Shown here piece after piece: positions 28,195-37,284 of a stretch of 64,000 nt of DNA. Within the stretch, counting starts at the first letter, position 1. Every line of letters starts with the position of its first letter. The position numbers were made by a program, and so were the translations under genes. The DNA comes from Microbacterium sp. cf332 (GTDB lineage Bacteria > Actinomycetota > Actinomycetes > Actinomycetales > Microbacteriaceae), in the NCBI RefSeq assembly GCF_900102175.1, contig NZ_FNKN01000001.1:124001-188000 (forward strand). Reading direction: 5' to 3'. The notes below the pieces were generated by a model, which saw nothing but the letters and a program-made list of their open reading frames with translations, did no database searches and was not told the DNA's origin.

Positions 28195-28267
28195 CCGCGA
28201 GACCTCAGTTCCGCCCCGAGACGCTGGGTTCGCGCCGGGCTCTCGGAGCGGGGCTGACGTCTCGCGG
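28195..28267. repeat. 73-bp palindromic element, copy 2
   Basis: CCGCGAGAC...GTCTCGCGG ends with core GCTGGGTTCGCGCCGGGC, same orientation as copy 1. It lies between convergent gcvP and the AbiEi/DUF559-like gene. The stop codon of the latter (28205-28207) is inside the element, so about 20 C-terminal codons come from it. It may also act as terminator for both genes. Confidence 0.88.
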
Positions 28268-29227
28268 GTCGAGGGCGGGAGCGGGGCGCAGCGCGACCCG
28301 GCAGCGGGTGAGGCGCTCGAGGTCGGGCGGGCGCAGCCGTCGCACGCCGGCGGAGCGCAGGATGTCGTCGAGCCGGTCGAACTCGACGACATCCTGCCAT
28401 CCCCAGTGCATGATCCGGCGCGCGCCGCCCGCACGTAGTCGCGCGTCGCGGGCGCGCTGCTCACGCAGCAGGAGGGGCGCATCGCCGAAGCGCCCGTCGA
28501 ACTTCAGGTCGCCGTCCGCTTCGCCGAGCACGTCGTCGTCGCCCCAGCGGAAGTCGACCCGGTCGCGGCCCAGCACAGGCTGCAGTTCGGGCTCGACGTA
28601 ACCGAGCAGGTCGATGGTCCCGCGGCTCAGCGACTCGAGAGTCGACTCCGCCGCCGCGTCGGCGCGGTGGAGCGACCACCGTGCGCGCCGGCGCCCGCGG
28701 CTGGTGGAGCGGTCCTCGTTGCGCGCGACGAGCACGTCGGTGCTGCGGACATGGCCGGCCCGCAGCACCGCATCCGCGACCGACAGGGCGATGAGCTCGC
28801 AGCGGTCGCGCGCGATGTCGATCGCGCATTCCGTCGCGCTCGTGAGCGAGACCCCGCCGACCTCGACGATCTCGCGGGGATCACGTGTCGTGTGGACGCG
28901 CAGTCCGCCGCGGTCGCCGCCGGAGACCCCTGCGTCGGCGAGCACGTGCACGTCGCGCGGCGCGCCCACCACGGGCAGGCCGAGCAGAGCGGCCGCCGAC
29001 TCATGGCTGAAGACGCAGCCGGGACGCGTCACGCCCACCGCGTGCACGCGCGCGACGTAGCGGTCCCAGGGCGGGAGCCGATTCCACACGGATGCGGGTG
29101 CGTAGACGCCGCGCCGGATCGGGACGAGCTCGCCCCGTCGCGCCGCCCGCTCCGGGTGCGTGCGGTTGCGGGTGAGCACGAGCGGGACGGGGCAGGGTGC
29201 GAGAGCGGATGCGGTGGTGTCGGGCAT
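28205..29227 (-). CDS. AbiEi-antitoxin-like N-terminus plus DUF559/Vsr-like nuclease domain
   Basis: 340 residues. The N-terminal part (RAARRGELVPIRRGVYAPAS, YVARVHAVGVTRPGCVFSHE) is the winged-helix pattern annotated as AbiEi-type antitoxin domain in many actinobacteria. The C-terminal part has VDFRWGDDDVLGEADGDLKF, i.e. D...E-x-D-x-K, the PD-(D/E)XK catalytic pattern of DUF559 proteins. No AbiEii toxin gene is next to it, so a toxin-antitoxin role is not supported. The last ~20 residues (SPAPRARREPSVSGRN) are encoded by palindromic element copy 2; copy 3, inverted, lies 120 bases upstream of ATG 29227. Confidence 0.75.
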   Translation of the reverse strand: MPDTTASALAPCPVPLVLTRNRTHPERAARRGELVPIRRGVYAPASVWNRLPPWDRYVARVHAVGVTRPGCVFSHESAAALLGLPVVGAPRDVHVLADAGVSGGDRGGLRVHTTRDPREIVEVGGVSLTSATECAIDIARDRCELIALSVADAVLRAGHVRSTDVLVARNEDRSTSRGRRRARWSLHRADAAAESTLESLSRGTIDLLGYVEPELQPVLGRDRVDFRWGDDDVLGEADGDLKFDGRFGDAPLLLREQRARDARLRAGGARRIMHWGWQDVVEFDRLDDILRSAGVRRLRPPDLERLTRCRVALRPAPALDPRDVSPAPRARREPSVSGRN

Positions 29228-29347
29228 CCGGCCATCCTGGTGATCCGCCCCGTCGCGAGTCCGCCCCTCCCCAGCCCGCGCCCCACTTCCGCCGCCCGCC
29301 TCCCCTGTGCAGGACCCGCCGAGCCCCCGCGCCGAGCGCTCCCCGAA

Positions 29348-29420
29348 CCGCGAGACTTCACTTGCGCCCCGAGACCCCGGCGTGAACCCAGCGTCTCGGG
29401 GCGCGACTGCAGTCTCGCGG
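29348..29420. repeat. 73-bp palindromic element, copy 3 (inverted relative to copies 1 and 2)
   Basis: The best-formed copy: outer stem 9 bp (29348-29356 with 29412-29420) and inner stem 12 bp (GCGCCCCGAGAC 29364-29375 with 29393-29404), joined by a 7x7 region that is mostly pairable. The core GGCGTGAACCCAGC is the reverse complement of the copy 2 core. Sits between the stop of the CPBP gene and the start of the AbiEi/DUF559-like gene. Confidence 0.88.
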
Positions 29421-29447
29421 CTCACGGCCCGCCGGGGCGGGGCGGGG

Positions 29448-30203
29448 TCAGAACAGGGCGGGCCACCAGGCGGCGGCGAGCGGGTAGCCGATGAAGGCGA
29501 TGAGGTCGATGACGACGTGGGCGATCACGAGCGGCATGACGCGACCCCACCGGTGGTAGACCCACCCGAAGACGACGCCCATCGCGACGTTCCCGAAGAT
29601 CGGTCCGATGCCCTGGTACGCGTGGTAGGTCCCGCGCAGCGCAGCCGTCGACAGGATGATGGTCCACGTGCCCCAGCCGAGCCGACGCAGTCGATCGGAG
29701 AGGTAGGCGATGAAGATCACCTCCTCGGTCAGGCCCGCGCGAAGCGCGGCGAGGGCGAGCAGCAGGATGGCGGTCCAGCCCCCGTCGAGCGGAGCCGCGC
29801 CGACCTGCACGGTGATGCCGAGGGCGCGGCCGAGCGCGTAGAGCCCCAGACCCGGCACGCCGATGATCGCGACGAGCAACAGGCCGGCGCCGGCGTCGCG
29901 TCCGAAGACCCGGAAGTCGAGCCCGATGCGCCGCAGCGCCGACCGACCCGGCTCCCAGAGGAAGTAGATCGCGAGGGCCACGGGGGCGAGGTTGAACAGG
30001 TGCGAGAACGCCTGCGACACCACGGACCAGGGATCGACCGTCGCGGCTCCCGGGTTCAGCGACGTCGACTGGTCGCCGAGCCGCACCGGGCTCGTCACCG
30101 CCTGGACGAAGGAGAGCAGCGAGAAGAAGGCCGACCGCCCCACCGACAGCGCCAGGACGAGGGCGATCTCCCACCACAGACGGGTGCGCGAGACGTGCAT
30201 CAT
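29448..30203 (-). CDS. CPBP family intramembrane metalloprotease
   Basis: 251 residues, seven to eight membrane helices. The Abi/CPBP motifs are present: EE in RAGLTEEVIFIAYL, R...H in STAALRGTYHAYQ and the last His/Asp in VIAHVVIDLIAF. These are glutamate-based intramembrane proteases related to Rce1 and to bacteriocin self-immunity proteins; the substrate is unknown. MMH start at 30203. It follows the Lrp gene by 39 bases on the same strand and may be the last gene of the peptidase operon. Confidence 0.9.
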   Translation of the reverse strand: MMHVSRTRLWWEIALVLALSVGRSAFFSLLSFVQAVTSPVRLGDQSTSLNPGAATVDPWSVVSQAFSHLFNLAPVALAIYFLWEPGRSALRRIGLDFRVFGRDAGAGLLLVAIIGVPGLGLYALGRALGITVQVGAAPLDGGWTAILLLALAALRAGLTEEVIFIAYLSDRLRRLGWGTWTIILSTAALRGTYHAYQGIGPIFGNVAMGVVFGWVYHRWGRVMPLVIAHVVIDLIAFIGYPLAAAWWPALF

Positions 30204-30242
30204 CTTTCCTCCCGGGTCGATCGTAGATCCGGGAACGCGACG

Positions 30243-30791
30243 TCAGGGTCGGCGCCGCTTGCGGGCCGGAGTCTCGGTCGCCAGGACGTGCTGAAGCGGC
30301 TGCGGGTCGGCGAGCCGCCCGATCGCGAGCATCGTCTCGACCCGGTCGATGCCGGGGATCGGCCAGACCTCCTCGACGAGCAGCCGCTGCAGGTCGGCGT
30401 GGTCGCGGACGCGGAATCGAGCCATCATGTCCCACCCCGCGGCGAGCACCAGAGCCTCGGTCATCGCGTCGACGGCCTGCAGGGCCGCCAGCACGGCGGC
30501 GGCGTCCGCATCGCCGGTGAGACGGAGGGGCATCACGACGAGCATCGGGTACCCCAGTGCGGCCCAGTCGAGCTCGATCGTGTGGCGGCGGATGACGTGA
30601 CCGCGCTCCATGCGCGCGATCCGCTCGGCCACCGCCGGCGCCGACATCCCGACGTCCGCCGCGATGCTGCGCATCGAGGCTCGGGCGTCCTCGTGCAGAC
30701 GGTGCAGGATGCGGCGGTCGACGTCGTCGATCTCGAGCACCTCGCGCTCGGGCTCGAGGAGGGCGCGCAGCCGGGTCGGATCGGTGGTCAT
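30243..30791 (-). CDS. Lrp/AsnC family transcriptional regulator
   Basis: 182 residues. N-terminal helix-turn-helix: DDVDRRILHRLHEDARASMR, then IAADVGMSAPAVAERIARME. The C-terminal RAM domain (VVMPLRLTGDADAAAVLAAL onward) binds amino acids. Members respond to Leu, Asn, branched-chain or other amino acids and control their metabolism and transport. ATG 30791 overlaps the stop of the M20 peptidase gene (ATGA), so it is co-expressed with the two peptidases; it is a good candidate regulator of them and of the divergent peptide importers. Confidence 0.9.
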   Translation of the reverse strand: MTTDPTRLRALLEPEREVLEIDDVDRRILHRLHEDARASMRSIAADVGMSAPAVAERIARMERGHVIRRHTIELDWAALGYPMLVVMPLRLTGDADAAAVLAALQAVDAMTEALVLAAGWDMMARFRVRDHADLQRLLVEEVWPIPGIDRVETMLAIGRLADPQPLQHVLATETPARKRRRP

Positions 30792-32152
30792 GCCCCTCCC
30801 CGGGCGGTGTCTGCGAAGCCGCTCCGCTCGAGTTCGCGGAAGACCTCGAGAGTGAACTGCACGTGGTCGAGGAAGTCCTCGACGTAGCCGTGCTCATCGT
30901 AGCCGTGCATGTTGCCGGCCGGCCGGAGGGTGCCGGTGGGCGAGATGATCGGGGCGCCGAGATGCTCCAGGAACAGGGCTCCCGGGCCCGCGCCGGTCAT
31001 GACGTCGTAGACGACGGGATCGGCCCCGAACGCGCTGCCCGCCGCCCGGAGCACAGCGTCGCCGAACGCCGACTCGACCGGCGAGAACGCCGGCGGGATC
31101 GAGCGGACCACCGAGAGCACGACATCCGGATGCCGTTCGGCGAGATGCTCGCGGACGGCATCGACGACCTGCTCCGGCGCCATGCCCGGGACGAGCCCGA
31201 AACGCACGCGCGCCGTGGCGGAGGCGGGGATGCTCTGACGCACGCCCTCGTCGAGGTCGAAGCCCGACAGGCTCACGGACGGCTCGAAGATGAAGCGCGT
31301 GGCGAGCTCCGCGGTCGTCCCCGGCAGATACGGCGAGATGCCGTCGCGCGCGATCGACGGGCCGGGGAGGGTGATCTCGGCTGTGCGGCGCTGCGCGCGC
31401 TCGTCGGGCACGATGGCCTGATCGCGGACGCCGGCGACGGCGATCCGTCCGTCCGACGTGCGCAGCGACGAGACGGCGGCCATCAGCTCGAGCGGCGCGG
31501 AGCGCAGGATGGACGAGTACGACGGGTGCTGCGCCGCGGCGAGGATGTCGAGCGACAGCTCGATCTCGAGCGAACCGCGGCAGCCGAAACCGACGGCCGG
31601 ACGGCCGTCCTCCTCGCGCAGATAGCTCTCCCAGAGGCAGGCGTCGGCGCGGAGCTCGGCGGCGTGCTCGGCGAGGACGTCGCCGAGTCCGGGGCTCCCG
31701 ATCTCCTCGCACGGGTCGGCGAGGTAGATGATTCCGAAGGGGGTGCGGCCTTCGTGCTCCTCGATCCAGAGCCGGAGCGACGCGAGCCGTCCGGCAGCGT
31801 CGGCCTTGTCGTCGCAGGCGCCCCGCGCGTACATCGCGCCGTCACGGATCTCCGCTGCATAGGGGGGTGAGGTCCACCGCTCCGGGTCGCCCTCCGGCTG
31901 CACGTCGTAGTGGTTGTAGAGCAGCAGCGAGGCGTCGCTCGCACCCGCGCGGAACCCGACGACCACGGGGCCATAGCCGGGGATCTCGTACCGGTCTACG
32001 CGGTCCATGAGGGGCGCGAGCCGCTCCTCGATCCAGTCCGCCGCCTGCCCGATGGCATCGAGGCGGCCGGCGACGGTCGGGAAGCGGCAGAGGTCCTGCC
32101 AGCTTCCGACGATGTCGGCGGCGTCGCGGTCGATCCGCGGGTCGCGCGCCAT
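30788..32152 (-). CDS. M20 family dipeptidase / metallopeptidase
   Basis: 454 residues, CNDP-type dipeptidase layout. Di-zinc ligands: His in LLLYNHYDVQPEGD, the bridging Asp in MYARGACDDKADAAG, the catalytic Glu pair in LADPCEEIGSPGL, and the last His in GNMHGYDEHGYVED. A lid domain fills the centre. It hydrolyses di- or short peptides in the cytoplasm. ATG 32152 is chosen, with GAGG 9 bases upstream; a GTG at 32158 overlapping the M24 stop has no room for a ribosome site. Middle gene of M24-M20-Lrp. Confidence 0.92.
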   Translation of the reverse strand: MARDPRIDRDAADIVGSWQDLCRFPTVAGRLDAIGQAADWIEERLAPLMDRVDRYEIPGYGPVVVGFRAGASDASLLLYNHYDVQPEGDPERWTSPPYAAEIRDGAMYARGACDDKADAAGRLASLRLWIEEHEGRTPFGIIYLADPCEEIGSPGLGDVLAEHAAELRADACLWESYLREEDGRPAVGFGCRGSLEIELSLDILAAAQHPSYSSILRSAPLELMAAVSSLRTSDGRIAVAGVRDQAIVPDERAQRRTAEITLPGPSIARDGISPYLPGTTAELATRFIFEPSVSLSGFDLDEGVRQSIPASATARVRFGLVPGMAPEQVVDAVREHLAERHPDVVLSVVRSIPPAFSPVESAFGDAVLRAAGSAFGADPVVYDVMTGAGPGALFLEHLGAPIISPTGTLRPAGNMHGYDEHGYVEDFLDHVQFTLEVFRELERSGFADTARGGA

Positions 32153-32154
32153 CG

Positions 32155-33315
32155 TCACTTGCCTCGGGGGAGCGAGACCGGGGTCAGCTCGTACGGGTAG
32201 TCCGAGATCAGCTCGTAGCCGTCGTCGGTGACCAGGACGATGTCCTCCAGGCGCACCCCGCCGAAGCCCTGCCGGTAGCAGCCGGGCTCGATCGCGATGA
32301 CGTCGCCCGCGACGAGCACGGCGTCGTTCTGGTTGAGGCTCGGCGGCTCGTGCACCTCGAGTCCGACTCCGTGGCCGAGCGAGTGGAAGTAGCCCTCGTC
32401 GAGCACTTCGCCCGGCTTCTTGGTGAGCTGGGTCGGCTGTCCGGCGGCCTCGATGGGCTCGCAGGAGATGCGGTGGAGCTCGGCGACCGGGAGACCGGGG
32501 CGAATGGCCGCGAGGGTCGCGTCGAACGACTGCTTCACGATGTCGTAATAGAACGCGAGCTCGCCGTCGATGTCGCCCTTGACGAAGGTGCGGGTCATGT
32601 CGGAGTTGCCGCCCGAGGCGATGTCGCGCGGGCAGATGTCGACCGTCACCGGCTCGCCGGCGAAGATCTGGCCCGACCCGGCGTGATGCCCGATGCAGGT
32701 CTGCGGCCCGTGAGCCACGATCATGCCCGCATCCTCGCACCCGTTGCGCAGGAACACCGCGCGGATGCGGTCCTTGAGGTCTTCGCAGGTGAGCGGGACT
32801 CCGTCGAGGAGCAGGCCGCCGTCGGCGCCGACGGTCGCGCGGTCGATCGCGTCGGCCACGAGCGATACGCCGGCCTCGGCGGCGACCTGGGCCCGTCGGA
32901 TGCCCGCGAGCTCGTGGGGCGTCTTCACGCGGCGACGCTGGACGAACAGGTCGCGGTCGACGTGCACGTCGACGCCGTTGGCGCGGAGGTGATCGGCCAC
33001 CTCGAGGGGGAAGGTCGGCGGGACGGCCGCGCTGGACACTCCGAGCCGACGGCATGCCGCGACGAGCGTGGAGAGTTCGGCGAGGTCGGGATCCTGCCCG
33101 GCGGCGCGGAAGTCGTCGAACCCGAGTTCGTCGAGCGGGAAGACCGTCATGCCCGCGACGTCGCGCATGCGGGCGGCCTCGAGCGACTTGATCGCCACGT
33201 GCGGGGCGCCGTCGATCTCGATGTACAGGAACGGGTCGTGCACGTCGTGGGGGATGACGTGGCGCATGTCTGCGGCCAGCGTGCTCGCGTAGATGAGGAT
33301 GGCGTCGTCCACCAC
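32155..33315 (-). CDS. M24 family Xaa-Pro peptidase
   Basis: 386 residues, pita-bread fold. The five metal ligands are in TVDICPRD (Asp), GNSDMTRTF (Asp), HSLGHGVGLEVHE (His), IAIEPGCY (Glu) and GVRLEDIVLV (Glu). The N-terminal ~130 residues form the creatinase/prolidase accessory domain. It removes N-terminal residues before proline or splits Xaa-Pro dipeptides. First gene of the operon; the divergent 372-bp region separates it from the first peptide importer. Confidence 0.92.
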   Translation of the reverse strand: MVDDAILIYASTLAADMRHVIPHDVHDPFLYIEIDGAPHVAIKSLEAARMRDVAGMTVFPLDELGFDDFRAAGQDPDLAELSTLVAACRRLGVSSAAVPPTFPLEVADHLRANGVDVHVDRDLFVQRRRVKTPHELAGIRRAQVAAEAGVSLVADAIDRATVGADGGLLLDGVPLTCEDLKDRIRAVFLRNGCEDAGMIVAHGPQTCIGHHAGSGQIFAGEPVTVDICPRDIASGGNSDMTRTFVKGDIDGELAFYYDIVKQSFDATLAAIRPGLPVAELHRISCEPIEAAGQPTQLTKKPGEVLDEGYFHSLGHGVGLEVHEPPSLNQNDAVLVAGDVIAIEPGCYRQGFGGVRLEDIVLVTDDGYELISDYPYELTPVSLPRGK

Positions 33316-33687
33316 GGCTGCTCTCTTCCGGTCGGGTCGCCCGCGACATGCGGGTCACCGGCGACTTTACATCAACGCTGTTCGCCGGGATCGCAGCAAC
33401 TGTTTGTGAGGTTGAAAGAGTCGCAAAGTTGGCAATCGAAAGTGTCCTACACGTTGAGAACGTGGGACCGAACACGGATGCGGATCGCTACGCCCAGCGT
33501 CTGAGCTGTGCCGCGAGCAGGATGACAACCCCTCGGGAGGGATTGTTGCCGACATGTAACGGTTTCGCCCTGGATGCGGTCACAGGGGGCGAGCGCGCTT
33601 ATCGTCGCTGTATATCCCGTGCTCCGGACGTCGGCGTGTCTTCGCCGCCGTGGTTCCCGAGCGCGTACCCGTCACCCAGGAGGAAAC
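33316..33687. other. 372-bp divergent intergenic region
   Basis: No gene. It must hold the promoters of the peptidase operon (minus) and of the first dipeptide importer (plus), and is noticeably richer in A+T than its flanks between 33360 and 33620. TATATC at 33611-33616 is the best -10-like hexamer for the plus-strand operon but has no good -35 partner. AGGAGGAA (33679-33686) is the ribosome site of the binding-protein gene. No convincing operator dyad was found. Confidence 0.5.
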
Positions 33688-35298
33688 ATGTCGAGACGAC
33701 GTTGGGGAGTCGGCGCGATCGCGCTGGTGTCCGCCGTCACGCTCACGCTGACCGGTTGTTCGGCCGGCGGCGACAGCAACACGGGCGGAGGCTCCACCGC
33801 CTCCGCGATCATCACCACGAACGGCACCGAGCCGCAGAACCCGCTGATCACCTTCGGGACGACCGAGACCGGCGGCGGCCGCATCATGACCTCGATCTAC
33901 GCCGGTCTGGTCAGCTACAAGGCCGACGGCACCATCGAGAACGAGGTCGCCTCGTCGATCGAGAGCGACGACAACGTCGTCTGGACGATCACCGTCGCGG
34001 ACGGCTGGAAGTTCACCAACGGTGAGGAGATCACCGCGCAGACCTTCGTCGACACCTGGACCGCTGCGGCTCAGGACGTCGACGGCGCGTACTGGTACTA
34101 CACCATCGAGGGCGCATCCGACGACGGCAGCACGGCGCCCACCGGCCTGGCGGTCGTCGACGACATGACCTTCACGGTCACGCTCAAGTCTCCCGACGCC
34201 GACTTCCCGCTGCGTCTCGGCTACACCGCCTACATGCCGCTCCCGTCGGTCGCCTTCGAGGACATCGAGGCGTTCGGTGAGAACCCGATCGGCAACGGCC
34301 CGTACATGCTCGACGGCGAGGGCGCCTGGCGCCACAACGAGGGCATCGACCTCGTCCCGAACCCCGACTACAACGGTGTCCGCGAGGTCGCGAACGACGG
34401 CCTCAACATCGTCTTCTACACCTCGCTCGAGTCGGCGTACGCCGACGCTCAGGGCGGCAACCTCGACGTGCTCGACACGGTGCCCGACACCGCGTTCGCG
34501 ACGTACGAGACCGACTTCCCCGAGCGCTCGGTGAACCAGGCCGCCGCGATCTACCAGGGCTTCAACATCCCCTTCTACCTGCCGGACTTCGGCAACGACG
34601 AAGAGGGTCAGCTGCGCCGCGCCGCGATCTCGATGGCGATCAACCGCGAGGAGATCACCGACACGATCTTCCAGGGCACCCGCACGCCGGCGACCGACTT
34701 CACGTCGCCCGTCGTCGAGGGCTGGAGCGACGACCTGCCGGGCTCCGAGGTCCTCGAGTACAACCCCGAAGAGGCGCAGGCCAAGTGGGCCGAGGCCGAG
34801 GCGATCAAGCCGTACACCGGTCCGTTCACGCTGGCGTACAACTCCGACGGCGGCCACCAGGCCTGGGTCGACGCTGTCGCCAACAGCATCTCGAACACGC
34901 TGGGCATCGAGGCGAGCGGTCTGCCGTTCCCGACCTTCGCCGCGGCGCTCGACCTGCGCACCACCGGCACGCTGACCGGCGCGACCCGCGCCGGATGGCA
35001 GGCCGACTACCCGTCGCAGGGTAACTTCCTGTCGGCGCAGTACAGCACGGGCGGCAGCTCGAACTACGAGGGCTACACGAACCCCGAGTTCGACGATCTG
35101 CTCGCCCAGGCCGCCTCGGCTCCCTCGATCGAGGACGCCGCGGGTCTGTACGAGCAGGCGCAGGAGATCCTGATGCGCGACCTCCCCAGCATCCCGCTGT
35201 GGTACCAGAACGCCGTCGGCGTCTGGGGCGAGGGCGTCGACAACGTCGTGTTCGGCTGGGACTCGGTTCCGCTCTACAACCAGGTCACCAAGGGCTGA
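33688..35298 (+). CDS. Peptide/nickel-type ABC importer, substrate-binding lipoprotein (system 1)
   Basis: 536 residues, family 5 (DppA/OppA) extracellular solute-binding protein. The signal peptide ends in the lipobox LTLTGC at residues ~19-24, then a Gly/Ser-rich linker. SVRL-type features include VADGWKFTNGEEITAQTFVDTW, the DppA hallmark region. Binds di- or oligopeptides outside the membrane and delivers them to the permeases. AGGAGGAA precedes ATG 33688. A hairpin (35324-35358) separates it from the permease genes, probably to keep binding protein in excess. Confidence 0.93.
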   Translation: MSRRRWGVGAIALVSAVTLTLTGCSAGGDSNTGGGSTASAIITTNGTEPQNPLITFGTTETGGGRIMTSIYAGLVSYKADGTIENEVASSIESDDNVVWTITVADGWKFTNGEEITAQTFVDTWTAAAQDVDGAYWYYTIEGASDDGSTAPTGLAVVDDMTFTVTLKSPDADFPLRLGYTAYMPLPSVAFEDIEAFGENPIGNGPYMLDGEGAWRHNEGIDLVPNPDYNGVREVANDGLNIVFYTSLESAYADAQGGNLDVLDTVPDTAFATYETDFPERSVNQAAAIYQGFNIPFYLPDFGNDEEGQLRRAAISMAINREEITDTIFQGTRTPATDFTSPVVEGWSDDLPGSEVLEYNPEEAQAKWAEAEAIKPYTGPFTLAYNSDGGHQAWVDAVANSISNTLGIEASGLPFPTFAAALDLRTTGTLTGATRAGWQADYPSQGNFLSAQYSTGGSSNYEGYTNPEFDDLLAQAASAPSIEDAAGLYEQAQEILMRDLPSIPLWYQNAVGVWGEGVDNVVFGWDSVPLYNQVTKG

Positions 35299-35323
35299 GT
35301 TCGGCTTCCGGCGATCATCGGTT

Positions 35324-35358
35324 ACGGTGTCCGGGGCGCGTTGCGTCCCGGACACCGT
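35324..35358 (+). terminator. Intercistronic hairpin after binding protein 1
   Basis: Perfect 12-bp stem ACGGTGTCCGGG (35324-35335) with CCCGGACACCGT (35347-35358), 11-base loop. It lies between the binding-protein stop and the permease start, where partial termination or 3' mRNA protection would raise binding protein over permeases. Confidence 0.7.
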
Positions 35359-35414
35359 GCTGACCGGAGACCTCGAACCCCCATAACCCGAACCCTCTTA
35401 GGAACTATTCGTCG

Positions 35415-36344
35415 ATGCTCTGGTTCATCGGTCGACGGCTGCTGCAGCTGATCCCCGTCTTCTTCGGGGCGACCCTTCTCATCTACGCCCTCGTCTTCCT
35501 GCTGCCGGGAGACCCGATCGCCGCTCTGTACGGCGACCGGCAGCCCTCGCCCGCCGCCATCGAGGCGGTGCGGGCCCAGTACAACCTCGACAAGCCGTTC
35601 ATCGTCCAGTACTTCCTCTACATCGGGGCGCTGCTGCAGGGTGACTGGGGCACGACCTTCTCGGGCCGACCCGTCATCGACGTCATGGCCCAGGCCTTCC
35701 CGATCACGCTGCGTCTGGCAGTCCTGGCACTCGCCATCGAGGCTGTGTTCGGCATCGTCGTCGGCCTCATCGCGGGCCTGCGCAAGGGCAAGCTGTTCGA
35801 TGCGACCGCGCTCGTCGTGAGCCTCCTGCTCATCTCCGTGCCGACGTTCGTCATCGGATTCGTATTGCAGTACGTGCTCGGCATCCAGCTCGGATGGTTC
35901 CGGACGACGGTCAGCGCCGGCGCTCCCTGGAACGAGCTGCTGCTGCCGGCCATCGTGCTCGCCACGGTGTCATTCGCGTACATCGTCCGACTCACGCGTT
36001 CGTCCGTCGCCGAGAACCTCTCGGCCGACTTCGTCCGCACGGCGACCGCGAAGGGCCTCAGCCGACCGCGCGTCGTGACCGTCCACGTGCTGCGCAACTC
36101 GCTCGTGCCGGTGGTCACCTACCTCGGCGTCGACCTCGGCTCGCTCATGGTGGGCGCCATCGTCACCGAGAGCATCTTCAACATCAACGGCGTCGGCGGC
36201 ACGATCTATCGCGCCATCACGATCGGTGAGGGGCCCACGGTCGTGTCCTTCGTCGCCATCATGGTCATCATCATCATGCTGGCGAACCTGCTCGTCGACC
36301 TCCTGTACGCCTGGCTCGACCCGAGGATCCGCTATGCCAAGTAA
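35415..36344 (+). CDS. Dpp/Opp-type ABC permease B (system 1)
   Basis: 309 residues, six membrane helices, DppB type. Starts LWFIGRRLLQLIPVFFGATLLIYAL; the GDP-x-AxLYGDR loop (LLPGDPIAALYGDRQPSPAA) and the ATPase-contacting EAA-like loop (VRTATAKGLSRPRVVTVHVLRN) are typical. Ends LLYAWLDPRIRYAK. ATG 35415, with AGGA ten bases upstream. Overlaps the next permease start by 11 bases. Confidence 0.94.
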   Translation: MLWFIGRRLLQLIPVFFGATLLIYALVFLLPGDPIAALYGDRQPSPAAIEAVRAQYNLDKPFIVQYFLYIGALLQGDWGTTFSGRPVIDVMAQAFPITLRLAVLALAIEAVFGIVVGLIAGLRKGKLFDATALVVSLLLISVPTFVIGFVLQYVLGIQLGWFRTTVSAGAPWNELLLPAIVLATVSFAYIVRLTRSSVAENLSADFVRTATAKGLSRPRVVTVHVLRNSLVPVVTYLGVDLGSLMVGAIVTESIFNINGVGGTIYRAITIGEGPTVVSFVAIMVIIIMLANLLVDLLYAWLDPRIRYAK

Positions 36345-37284
36345 TCTCCGCCGGAATCAGGACCACTTCGTCGCACCCGAAGAGGAGACGCCGCTCCAGG
36401 CGATCGACGCTGTCTCCACCGACGACAAGCCGCGCACCGTCTGGGGGGACGCCTGGCAGTCGATGCGTCGCCGACCGATGTTCTGGGTGGCTGCGAGCCT
36501 GATCGTGCTGATCCTCCTGGTCGCCATGTTCCCCGGGCTCTTCTCGCCGGTGTCGCCGACGGCGAACTGTCTGCTGGCCAACAGCAACGGCGGGCCGGCT
36601 GCGGGTCACCCGTTCGGATTCACCCGACAGGGATGCGACGTGTACGCGCGAGTGATCTACGGCACCCAGTCGTCCGTCATGGTCGGTGTCATCGCGACCC
36701 TCATGGTCACGATCTTCGGTTCGGTCGTCGGCGCCCTGGCCGGGTACTACGGCGGCCTCCTCGACGCGATCCTCTCGCGCGTGGCGGACATCTTCTTCGC
36801 GATCCCGACCGTGCTCGGCGCCATCGTCTTCATGTCGGTCGTCCCCGAGCGCACGCCGCTCGTCGTCGCGCTCGTCATCGCGGTGTTCGCCTGGCCGCAG
36901 ATCACCCGCATCATGCGCGGCGCCGTGCTCACGGCGAAGCAGGCCGACTACGTCGTGGCGTCGATCGCCCTCGGTGTGTCGCGGTGGCGCGTCCTGCTCC
37001 GCCACGTGCTGCCGAACGCTGTCGCGCCCGTCATCGCGGTGGCCACCGTGTCGCTCGGCACGTTCATCGTCGCGGAGGCGACTCTGTCGTTCCTCGGCAT
37101 CGGCCTGCCCGGCACCGTGATGAGCTGGGGCAACGACATCAACTCCGCACGTCAGTCGCTGACGACGAGCCCGATGGTGCTGATCTACCCCGCCGCCGCA
37201 CTGTCGGTGACCGTCCTGTCCTTCCTCATGCTGGGCGACGTCGTGCGCGACGCCCTCGACCCGAAGGAGCGTGCGCGCCGATGA
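36334..37284 (+). CDS. Dpp/Opp-type ABC permease C (system 1)
   Basis: 316 residues. A cytoplasmic ~50-residue N-terminus, then one helix, a periplasmic loop with HPFGFTRQGCDVYARVIYGTQ, and five more helices. EAA-like loop: ADYVVASIALGVSRWRVLLR. Ends GDVVRDALDPKERARR. ATG 36334 lies inside the end of the upstream permease gene; its stop overlaps the ATPase start (ATGA). Forms the channel with permease B. Confidence 0.94.
   Translation: MPSNLRRNQDHFVAPEEETPLQAIDAVSTDDKPRTVWGDAWQSMRRRPMFWVAASLIVLILLVAMFPGLFSPVSPTANCLLANSNGGPAAGHPFGFTRQGCDVYARVIYGTQSSVMVGVIATLMVTIFGSVVGALAGYYGGLLDAILSRVADIFFAIPTVLGAIVFMSVVPERTPLVVALVIAVFAWPQITRIMRGAVLTAKQADYVVASIALGVSRWRVLLRHVLPNAVAPVIAVATVSLGTFIVAEATLSFLGIGLPGTVMSWGNDINSARQSLTTSPMVLIYPAAALSVTVLSFLMLGDVVRDALDPKERARR

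Noticed and set aside
28205-29227. AbiE type IV toxin-antitoxin system
   Set aside because: Only the antitoxin-like N-terminal domain is present; no AbiEii nucleotidyltransferase toxin gene adjoins it, and the C-terminus is nuclease-like.
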